From Thermoguttaceae bacterium (GTDB lineage Bacteria > Planctomycetota > Planctomycetia > Pirellulales > Thermoguttaceae): a DNA stretch of 64,000 nucleotides. Position numbers and translations under genes: made by a program. The notes under the pieces were generated by a model. The model did not search any database and was not told the DNA's origin. It was given only the letters and a program-made list of their open reading frames with translations. Shown here piece by piece: positions 35,947 to 42,999 of the stretch. Position 1 is the first letter of the stretch. Each line of letters begins with the position of its first letter. The stretch is taken from positions 124,001 to 188,000 of the forward strand of contig JAFSMO010000055.1 in the NCBI GenBank assembly GCA_017447865.1, in the 5' to 3' direction.

Positions 35947-36780
35947 TCACTCCAGCTTGTACTTCCGGTCAAAACTCCGGAACGTGGTCAGGTGGTCCGT
36001 GTTGATGAAATCGACTTTCAGCCGCCGCAGTTCCGTCCAGAACGTCTCGTTTTGCGGCGCGCCCCAGAACCGCAGCAGACGTCCCTGGCTGTGCGCCTTT
36101 TCGATCAGGGCCTCGAGTCGGGCGCGTTCGTCTGCCGGGAACTCGCCTTTGCCCTTCCACGAGCAGACGCTCCCCCAGCTCTCGTTGATCGCGCCGACCA
36201 TCCACGCGGGCCGGTTGGGATTATCCAGATCGCCGAAGCGTCCGTCCAGCGTCGCGTAGAACGTTTTCCCTTGGGAATCCTCAAACGCCTTGAACGGCCG
36301 GTTGCCCGTAATGATCACCTGAACGGGGCCGGGCTTTTTTACGCCGTCGGTGACCGAGCAAAGGATGTCCTTGTACTTTTCCAGCAGCGGAGCCAGCGCC
36401 GCCCACGCCGTTTCCGGGTCTTCCTTGAACTCGATCCACAAATAGAACGTTTCCACGCCCGGATAGACGGTCCCGCCGTTCTTTTCGATGCGTTCTTTCA
36501 GCGTTTTGAGGTAGATGGTTTCCAGATTGCGCCGAAGCAGGATCTCGGCCTTCACGTGCCCCGCCCAGAACTGGCCGTCACGGAGAAAAACGTCCGCCTC
36601 GACGCTGCAAAAACCGTGGTCCAGCGCGTCCAGCATCGGACGGTTGCGCCAGTAGTCGTTATGCGAATGCCCGTCCCGGATGGGCCGGACGTCTTCCGGC
36701 GACGCGCCGGCAAAAATCGCGTGGATGGCGATCAACGCGAGAACAAACAAAACGATGCGGATTTTGGTGGAGGTCATCAT
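35947..36780 (-). CDS. Exported glycerophosphodiester phosphodiesterase / PI-PLC-like protein
   Basis: A 277-residue exported protein with an N-terminal signal (residues 1-26). The mature part resembles the PI-PLC/GDPD TIM-barrel superfamily. DGHSHNDYWRNRPMLDALDHGFCSVEADVFL (about 37-67) carries the first catalytic His and the Glu-x-Asp metal pair, GHV (about 74-76) carries the second His, and DFINTDHL near the end closes the barrel. It probably hydrolyses a phosphodiester in the periplasm or outside the cell; the substrate is unknown. The length is short but complete for the exported branch. No strong ribosome site is visible at either of the two adjacent ATGs (36780, 36777). It is divergent from the zinc-ribbon/radical-SAM pair across a 233-bp region. 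Confidence 0.78.
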   Translation of the reverse strand: MMTSTKIRIVLFVLALIAIHAIFAGASPEDVRPIRDGHSHNDYWRNRPMLDALDHGFCSVEADVFLRDGQFWAGHVKAEILLRRNLETIYLKTLKERIEKNGGTVYPGVETFYLWIEFKEDPETAWAALAPLLEKYKDILCSVTDGVKKPGPVQVIITGNRPFKAFEDSQGKTFYATLDGRFGDLDNPNRPAWMVGAINESWGSVCSWKGKGEFPADERARLEALIEKAHSQGRLLRFWGAPQNETFWTELRRLKVDFINTDHLTTFRSFDRKYKLE

Positions 36781-36819
36781 GGTCTGGAGTTTTTCTCAGG
36801 GGTTTTGAAATTCACTCAC

Positions 36820-37013
36820 GCCATTATAGCATTTTTCCCGGTTTTGTCCAGCCCCTTTGGGAAGCAGTGTCGGATGAACCGGTTTTTTTTAAAATTTTGT
36901 CAATTTCCGGTCGCAGCTACTTGAATATTTTTGGAATTTGGATTATAAACAAATCATGAAGCGGCACGGCCGTGCGGCGGCTGCGCTGAAATTTCGTCTT
37001 TCAGGAGGACCTC
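36820..37013 (+). promoter_or_regulatory. Duplicated promoter region, copy 1
   Basis: Contains TTTTGTCCAGCCCC, an AAAATTTTGTCAATTTC box, a promoter with -35 TTGAAT (36921-36926), 17 bases and -10 TATAAA (36944-36949), and an untranslated leader ending in GCTGAAATT-CGTCTT-CAGGAGG before the ATG at 37014. The same elements in the same order occur before the GH127 gene. Confidence 0.75.
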
Positions 37014-37286
37014 ATGTATAGCAAACCAAAGAGAAAAGTTTGTGCGAACTGCAAAAACGACTATATCGAAGGCGATCGTTACTGCCGGTTTTGCGGCGCG
37101 CCTCTGGGGAAACCCAAGTACATCGTGGACGATTTCGGGTGCATTTACGGACCACCTCCCGTTCGCAGAGTTCACAAATGCAAAAAGTGCATGTACATGT
37201 GGGAAACGAACCAGATGATCGACCGCGAAGAGTACTGCCCGAAGTGTGGAGGCCCCGCGCCGGCTGAAGAAGTAGGTGAATTTTAG
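37014..37286 (+). CDS. Small double zinc-ribbon protein
   Basis: A 90-residue protein with two four-cysteine zinc-ribbon knuckles: Cys10-Cys13/Cys24-Cys27 (CANC...CRFCG) and Cys56-Cys59/Cys75-Cys78 (CKKC...CPKCG), plus a lone Cys43. No signal peptide or membrane segment is present, so it is probably cytoplasmic. Proteins of this kind often act as small adaptors or regulators. AGGAGG at 37002-37008 fixes the ATG. It is followed after 39 bases by a radical-SAM/SPASM gene in the same direction, so the two are probably co-transcribed. A RiPP-precursor role was considered but is not favoured, because the cysteines pair cleanly as zinc ribbons and no leader/core split is visible. Confidence 0.7.
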   Translation: MYSKPKRKVCANCKNDYIEGDRYCRFCGAPLGKPKYIVDDFGCIYGPPPVRRVHKCKKCMYMWETNQMIDREEYCPKCGGPAPAEEVGEF

Positions 37287-37325
37287 TCGGCCGGACCAGA
37301 TCCCGCCGGTTTGGGGAGATTTCGA

Positions 37326-38396
37326 ATGGATGTAAAAGAGCTAAAACGTTCCCAGCTTGAAGTGCTCGCGCAGCACCGGGAATCCCTGCGAAAATCCCCC
37401 CGGCTGCGGTGGCTTTTCTTTGAAATCACCAACCGGTGCAATCTGAAATGCCGGCACTGCGGGAGTAACTGCACTGCCAAAGGCGAAGCGCTGACCGTTG
37501 AGGACGTTGAAGCCACGCTTCGGACGATCCGGGGCGAAAAACCGACGATCTGCCTGACGGGCGGCGAGCCGATGCTCCACCCGGATTTCTACGAGATCGC
37601 GGAGCGTGTGCGGGCTCTCGGTTTCTTTTGGGGCATGACGACCAACGCCACGCTGATCGACGACGAAGCCACCGCGAAACTGAAACGGGCCGGTCTGGCC
37701 ACGGTCTCCGTAAGTCTGGACGGGCTGGAGAAGTCGCACGACGCTCTCCGTCAGGTGCCCGGCAGTTGGCGTCTGGCCCTGCGAGGGCTGAAAGCGCTGC
37801 AAAAAGCGGGGTTCGAGCCGCAGGTGACCACCGTCCTGCACCGGGGAAACTTCGGCGAGCTCGACGCGCTGTACGCCCTGCTCTCGCAGATGGGGATCAC
37901 CAACTGGCGGCCCATCAACGTGGAGCCGATCGGCCGCGCCTGTGAATCGGGTGATCTTCTGCTAACGCCCGAGCAGTTTGCGCAGCTGATCTCGTACATC
38001 CGGGCCAAGCGCTTTGACCCCGGCAGCGAAATGGAAGTCACGTTCGGGTGTTCGCACTACCTGGGGGTCGAAAACGAGCGCATGGTCCGAGATCATTACT
38101 TCCTCTGCGGGGCGGGGATCCTGACCGCCAGCGTCCGGAGCAACGGCGACATTTGCGCGTGCCTCGACGTCGAAAACCGGCCCGAACTCGTCCAAGGGAA
38201 CATCCGGACGGACGATTTCATGGACGTATGGCTCAACCGCTTCCAGTCCTTCCGAAAAGACCGCACCGCCGACTGTGCCCGGTGCGTGAACTGCTCCGAG
38301 CGCTTCATCTGCGGCGGCGATTCGACCCATACGTGGGACTTCGACCAGAACCGCCCGCTGCTCTGCTTTCAGGACTACCGGCAGTTTCTGGAATGA
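37326..38396 (+). CDS. Radical SAM/SPASM domain protein
   Basis: A 356-residue enzyme. The radical SAM cluster motif is Cys38-x3-Cys42-x2-Cys45 (NRCNLKCRHC), followed by the SAM-binding CLTGGEPMLHPDF segment and the rest of a partial TIM barrel (about 30-230). The C-terminal SPASM region (about 255-340) has the expected cysteines for auxiliary Fe-S clusters (CGAG, NGDICACLDV, CARCVNCSERFICGG). SPASM radical SAM enzymes modify peptides, act as sulfatase-maturing enzymes or modify other substrates; the sequence does not decide which. The ATG at 37326 has GGGGAG about 8 bases upstream; an in-frame TTG at 37311 is less likely. The partner gene is the zinc-ribbon protein just upstream. Confidence 0.88.
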   Translation: MDVKELKRSQLEVLAQHRESLRKSPRLRWLFFEITNRCNLKCRHCGSNCTAKGEALTVEDVEATLRTIRGEKPTICLTGGEPMLHPDFYEIAERVRALGFFWGMTTNATLIDDEATAKLKRAGLATVSVSLDGLEKSHDALRQVPGSWRLALRGLKALQKAGFEPQVTTVLHRGNFGELDALYALLSQMGITNWRPINVEPIGRACESGDLLLTPEQFAQLISYIRAKRFDPGSEMEVTFGCSHYLGVENERMVRDHYFLCGAGILTASVRSNGDICACLDVENRPELVQGNIRTDDFMDVWLNRFQSFRKDRTADCARCVNCSERFICGGDSTHTWDFDQNRPLLCFQDYRQFLE

Positions 38397-38434
38397 ATAA
38401 AAAATTACGAGCGGATTCAAGAAAACCATTTTTA

Positions 38435-38711
38435 GCCGCAAAGAACGCAAAGGACGCAAAGAAAATAAAGAAATAGGATGTAGATTTCAGTGTGCCGCGT
38501 GTTGATCGGTAACAAGAAAAAACTCTTTGCGCTCTTTGCGTTCTTTGTGGCTTAAAAAAACCATTTGCGCCTCATTTAAATCTCACGCGGAGATGCGGAG
38601 ACGCGGAGTTTTTTTTAAAAGCTCTCTAATCCTCCGCGCCTCCGCCGCTCCGCGTGAGCTCTGAAAGAGGCTGGCAAAAAAACTCTTTGCGTCCTTTGCG
38701 TTCTTTGCGGC
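38435..38711. repeat. Interspersed GCAAAGAACGC / CGCGGAG repeat cluster
   Basis: No gene is seen in the 342-bp gap 38397-38738. One 27-bp GCAAAGAACGCAAAGG-type unit on the plus strand (38435-38461) is followed by two inverted copies (38525-38551, 38685-38711). Between them is a 27-bp imperfect inverted repeat (arms 38582-38608 and 38632-38658, 24 of 27 matched) of CTCACGCGGAG type. Related to the cluster at 35739-35932. Confidence 0.85.
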
Positions 38712-38738
38712 TAAAAAAACCACCGTGGTGTTTTATCT

Positions 38739-40319
38739 CTAATCATTCAGGAAGAACGGGCTGATCGGCAAGTAGCCCAGTTCAAAGAGCTTTTCGTACG
38801 TGTACGGCTGATCGACGTGCCACGACTGGTTCTCGTTGACCAGTTCCTTCTTCCCCTTCTCGACGCCGTACTGGTCGATGATGTAAACCGTCTGATTCTC
38901 CGCATCGACGCGCAGAACCATCATGGCGTGGCCGTCCGGACGCTTGACCAGACCGTCGCCCGGCAGGAGCTGACTGTAGCAGGCGAACATCGTTTCCTTG
39001 CCGTTGTCGCTGACGACCGTTTTGGAATCGTCGTACTTCGTCATTTTGTAGTCGCCGACCTTCAGAAACGCCTGGCGGGTGCGGCAGTCAACGCTCGACG
39101 AAATGTAGATCTTCCCCGGTTCCAGATTGAAGGTTTTCAGAATCGGCATGTCCGGGCAGACCGAACGCCAGGCAAACGAGCAGGCGGTGGCGCAGGCGTT
39201 CGCCTTGTACTGGTAATACTCGGTCGGGCCGGTATAAACCAGCTTGCCGTCCTGTTCCTGCAGGTACGTTCTGAAGTCTTCCATGCCCGTCCACTGCCAC
39301 TCGCGGGAATACGGGATCCCCTTGTACGTTACGCCCTTTTTGTAAAGCGACCGGTTTTTATCCGCCCACCATTCGAGGTCTTCCTGAGGCGTCCACTCCA
39401 GCTCCGCCATGGAGCGCATGTAATCGAGCGCTTTCTGCCGGAGCGCGAGATTCTCCTCCGACGGCGTTTGGCCCGTGCGAACGACGCCCATTTCCGGCTG
39501 GCCGTAAAGCAGATTATCCGCCAGATGATGCAGGCACCCCAAAACGATCCCGGCCAGTTCCGGCGTGTATTCCGGGTGCGGGCTGACTGTAATGACCGTC
39601 CCTTTCCCGTACGTCGTGATGACGATCGCCGGCGAGTTGATCTGGTTTCCCGGCACGGCCCCCAGATCGGCGACTTCCGACCGGTAGTAACAGAGCGTCT
39701 GCACCGGCGGCAGGAACGGGTTGATGTTCACGGTGAAGATCGGCCCGTTGTGGTACCGGCAGATCTGGATCCCGCGGTACTTCTCGCCGAAGATCTTCAC
39801 GCCGAGGTCCGTCGGCTCGATCTTCAGAAACGCCAGGCCGCGCTGCCAGTTGCGGGTTTTGATCTGGGCGTTATCCATGAACCGCTGGTCGATGGGGAAA
39901 TACGCGCCGGCGCAGAAGCCGATGTAGCCCTTGCCCGACTTGACGAACTCCTTGAGCTTCGCGACGCCTGCCGGCTGCATCGAGGCCGCTTCCTCCGTCG
40001 ACATGCCGCCGGGAAGGAGGAAAATGTCGAATTGGTCCAAAATACCGTCGCGGATCTGCTGGCCGGTCACCATGGTCAGGTCGAAACGGGGGTCCGAGTC
40101 GAAGATCGGCGGGAAATTCTTGTAACCGCCCGGCCCGACGCCTTTATCGTCGTACATCGCGACGTGGATCGGAGCGCCCTGCTCCGAGGCAGGCTCAGCG
40201 GCGGGTTCTGCGGCGGGCTCAGCGTCGGGACTGGCCGGTTCTTCGGCGTAAACGGAAACCGCGCCAAAGAAGAACGTGACGGCGGCGAACAAAGCGAAAA
40301 CTAAGGAATTCTTTTTCAT
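38739..40319 (-). CDS. Exported BPL-N (glutamine-amidotransferase-like) and cysteine-peptidase-like fusion
   Basis: A 526-residue exported protein: signal peptide (1-25, ending VYA), an Ala/Glu/Pro-rich linker (about 26-48), then a class I glutamine-amidotransferase-like fold of the biotin-protein-ligase N-terminal type (about 50-270). That fold carries the nucleophile elbow GYIGFCAGAYF (Cys136) and the preceding DIFLLPGGM strand. The C-terminal part (about 330-526) has Cys380 (ACATACSFAW) and His464 (LLPGDGLVKRPDGHAMMV) in an order reminiscent of papain-like NlpC/P60 or CHAP amidases. The BPL-N assignment is fairly secure; the C-terminal fold is inference. A role in cell-wall or peptide amide chemistry is possible. 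It is divergent from the GH127 gene. Confidence 0.68.
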   Translation of the reverse strand: MKKNSLVFALFAAVTFFFGAVSVYAEEPASPDAEPAAEPAAEPASEQGAPIHVAMYDDKGVGPGGYKNFPPIFDSDPRFDLTMVTGQQIRDGILDQFDIFLLPGGMSTEEAASMQPAGVAKLKEFVKSGKGYIGFCAGAYFPIDQRFMDNAQIKTRNWQRGLAFLKIEPTDLGVKIFGEKYRGIQICRYHNGPIFTVNINPFLPPVQTLCYYRSEVADLGAVPGNQINSPAIVITTYGKGTVITVSPHPEYTPELAGIVLGCLHHLADNLLYGQPEMGVVRTGQTPSEENLALRQKALDYMRSMAELEWTPQEDLEWWADKNRSLYKKGVTYKGIPYSREWQWTGMEDFRTYLQEQDGKLVYTGPTEYYQYKANACATACSFAWRSVCPDMPILKTFNLEPGKIYISSSVDCRTRQAFLKVGDYKMTKYDDSKTVVSDNGKETMFACYSQLLPGDGLVKRPDGHAMMVLRVDAENQTVYIIDQYGVEKGKKELVNENQSWHVDQPYTYEKLFELGYLPISPFFLND

Positions 40320-40399
40320 GGCAGGAAAATCTGAAATTCTATCAAAAAACCAATCGGCTGCTCCCCGGTCGGGAGCTCTGAAAACGCACGGACGTCAGT

Positions 40400-40627
40400 A
40401 TACCATATTTCCCCCATTTTGTCCAGCCCCGGGGAGGTCCCCCGGCCAGCGGAACTGAAAATTTCAAAAATTTTGTCGATTTCGCGTCATAACTACTTGA
40501 AAATTTTCAGAAGATGGTTTATAAACGAGTCTTTGGGGACTTCGGGGTCCTTTTTTCGTGTTCAGCGGCGCCTGCGGCCCGGCCTCGCGGGCGGTCACGC
40601 TGAAATTCCCTCTTACAGGAGATCATC
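40400..40627 (+). promoter_or_regulatory. Duplicated promoter region, copy 2
   Basis: Parallels 36820-37013: TTTTGTCCAGCCCC, AAAATTTTGTCGATTTC, then -35 TTGAAA (40497-40502), 17 bases and -10 TATAAA (40520-40525). The leader ends in GCTGAAATTC-CTCTTACAGGAGATCATC before the ATG at 40628. A GGGGACTT-CGGGGTCC hairpin-like segment near 40535-40551 is not obvious in copy 1. No gene lies in 40320-40627. Confidence 0.75.
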
Positions 40628-42985
40628 ATGTTTGGCGGACAAAAGAGAACGAATTTGACTCGCGTGGGTTTACTGTGCGCTTTCATCGCTTTGACGTCAG
40701 CGGCGGCGCTGGCGGACTGGATCGACGGCAAAATGCCGGTCAGGCAGGCGGACGCAGTCGCACCGTCGGCCGTGCCCGCTCCGCTGGAAAACGTTCGGCT
40801 GACGCCCAGCGTGTTTGCGGACGTGCAGGATCTCGAAAAGGCGTACCTGCTCACCCTGGAGCCCGACCGGTTTCTCGTTCGGTTCCGGTCCGAAGCGGGG
40901 CTTCCGGCCAAGCCGGGAACTCAGGTTTACGGCGGCTGGGAAAAGAACACTTCGTTGGCCGGCCACTCTTTCGGGCATTTTCTGACCGCGGCCTCGAAAA
41001 TGTACGCCGCCACGGGAGACGCGCAGCTGAAAGCCAGCGTGGATCGATCCGTCGCAGGACTGGCGCAGGTCCAGGCGGCATTCGGGTCGGACCCGCGCTG
41101 GGAAGGGTACGTCGCCGCGATCCCCAACGGGAAAGACCTCTTTGAACGCACCGCCGCCGGCGACGTCACGCTCATGGGCAAGACGTGGATCGTGCCGTAC
41201 TACACGCAGCACAAAATCCTGGCGGGGCTTCTCGACGCCTACCGGTACTGCGGGAACGAGCTCGCTCTGGAAGTCGCCCGAAAGCACGTGGACTGGCTGA
41301 TCCGCTTTCTCAATCCGCTCACGCCGGAGCAGTTCGAACGGATGCTCCACACGGAATTCGGCGGCATCCAGACCCCGATCCTGGAACTCTACTCCATCAC
41401 CGGCGAGAAGAAGTACCTCGATTTCGCTCTGCGTTTCGAGCACAAAGAAGTGGTGACCGGGTGGAAAGCCCGGCGGGATAATCTGCCGGGGATCCACGCC
41501 AACACGCAGATCCCCAAAGCGCAGGGCTGCGCCAAGGCGTACGAGATCACCGGCGACGAAACGCAAAAAACCGCGGCCGATTTCTTCTGGAACACCGTCG
41601 TGAACCATCACACGTACGTCACCGGCGGGAACTCGTCCCGGGAGCATTTCGGCCCGGAAGACCAGCTCCGTGACCGGTTCGACAGACCGACGGAAACGTG
41701 CAACACGTACAACATGCTCAAGCTGACGGAACATCTTTTTGCGTGGGACCCGAACGAGCCGCGGTACATGGACTACTACGAACGGGCGCTTTACAATCAC
41801 ATCCTGGGCGCAATCAACCATCACAGCTCGTCGGACGACTGGTTCCAAGCCGGCCTGACGTGTTACTTCATCCACTTCAAACCCGGCGACGCGCGAGTTT
41901 ACGAGGCCCCCTACGACGCCTTCACCTGCTGCTTCGGGACGGGCATGGAAAACCCCGGAAAATACGGGGGCGCGATCTACTGGAAGTCACCCGACAGCAA
42001 AACGCTGTACGTCAACCTTTTCATCCCCTCCGTTTTCACGTGGGAAGAGCAAGGGGTCAGGGCCGAGATCAAAACCGGCTACCCGGCCTCCGGCAAAGTC
42101 GAGATCGCATTCACCGCCGAGCGGGACGCGCAGTTTGACTGCAAGGTCCGCATTCCGTCCTGGACTGGCAAAAGCGGCTTCGAGACGTTCCCCGTCGTGC
42201 TGAGTGCGGGCGAAACGAAAAGCGTGACCGTCAGCTTCCCCATGACGCTCCGGACCGAATCCATGCCGGACGACCCGAACCGAATCGCGATCTTCTACGG
42301 CCCGGTCCTGCTCACCGCCGATCTGGGTGACCGCTCTGAAACGCCCGTCGTGCCGGCCGTCGTTTCCGCGTCGAACGACCCAGCAGACTGGCTGGAGCAG
42401 TCGCCGGAAAACGCGCTGAAGTTTACCGCCAGGCCCGGCGCGTTTACTTCCGACGCACTGACATTCATTCCGTTCTACGCCCTGCACGAGCGGCGAAACT
42501 GCATTTTCTTTGACCGCATGACGCCGGAACAGGCGCAGGCGATCCGGATGGAAGCACAAAAGCGGGCGCAGGCTGAAGAAGAACTCAAAGCGAGGACGCT
42601 CGATTACGTCGCGCCGGGAGAGATGCAATCGGAGCGCGACCACAACATTCAGTCGGAGAAATCGGACGTTGGCCCGTACAATGGCCGGAAGTACCGCCAC
42701 GCCTCGGGCTGGTTCAGCTACGACGTCGCCGTCAGCCCGACGCTACAAAACGAGATCCAGCTCGACTTCTGGGGCGGTGACGTGCGGAAATTCACCGTGG
42801 AACTGGACGGCAAAGAAATCGCGGTAGTTGAACTCAAAAATGACCGACCCGGGCAGTTCTTCACCCGATCGTTTAACGTCCCGAAAGAGCTGACCGCGGG
42901 CAAGACGAAAGCGACGCTGAAATTCGTCGCCTCGTCCCGCTCGCTGGCCGGCGGAGTTTTTGGGATCCGCGTGCTGAAGAAGTAA
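40628..42985 (+). CDS. GH127 (DUF1680) glycoside hydrolase, probable beta-L-arabinofuranosidase
   Basis: A 785-residue exported enzyme with a signal peptide (about 1-29, ending ALA). It matches GH127, known from beta-L-arabinofuranosidases that use a zinc-bound cysteine as nucleophile. The metal and catalytic set is present: Glu356 and Cys358 in ETCNTYNMLKL, and Cys434-Cys435 in FTCCFGTGMENPGKYG. The (alpha/alpha)6 core runs from about residue 55 to 450 and a beta-sandwich follows. The last 110 residues (GWFSYDVAVSPTLQNEIQLDFWGGD) are an accessory sandwich domain usual in the exported branch. AGGAGAT precedes the ATG. The product would be arabinose released from plant-like or glycoprotein-like glycans. 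It converges on the GH97 gene with only 14 bases between stops and no terminator. Confidence 0.88.
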   Translation: MFGGQKRTNLTRVGLLCAFIALTSAAALADWIDGKMPVRQADAVAPSAVPAPLENVRLTPSVFADVQDLEKAYLLTLEPDRFLVRFRSEAGLPAKPGTQVYGGWEKNTSLAGHSFGHFLTAASKMYAATGDAQLKASVDRSVAGLAQVQAAFGSDPRWEGYVAAIPNGKDLFERTAAGDVTLMGKTWIVPYYTQHKILAGLLDAYRYCGNELALEVARKHVDWLIRFLNPLTPEQFERMLHTEFGGIQTPILELYSITGEKKYLDFALRFEHKEVVTGWKARRDNLPGIHANTQIPKAQGCAKAYEITGDETQKTAADFFWNTVVNHHTYVTGGNSSREHFGPEDQLRDRFDRPTETCNTYNMLKLTEHLFAWDPNEPRYMDYYERALYNHILGAINHHSSSDDWFQAGLTCYFIHFKPGDARVYEAPYDAFTCCFGTGMENPGKYGGAIYWKSPDSKTLYVNLFIPSVFTWEEQGVRAEIKTGYPASGKVEIAFTAERDAQFDCKVRIPSWTGKSGFETFPVVLSAGETKSVTVSFPMTLRTESMPDDPNRIAIFYGPVLLTADLGDRSETPVVPAVVSASNDPADWLEQSPENALKFTARPGAFTSDALTFIPFYALHERRNCIFFDRMTPEQAQAIRMEAQKRAQAEEELKARTLDYVAPGEMQSERDHNIQSEKSDVGPYNGRKYRHASGWFSYDVAVSPTLQNEIQLDFWGGDVRKFTVELDGKEIAVVELKNDRPGQFFTRSFNVPKELTAGKTKATLKFVASSRSLAGGVFGIRVLKK

Positions 42986-42999
42986 CGACTTGCCACCGC

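Noticed and set aside
37014..37286. RiPP precursor peptide for the adjacent radical SAM enzyme
   Set aside because: The cysteines form two regular zinc-ribbon motifs and there is no leader/core organisation; kept only as a remote possibility.
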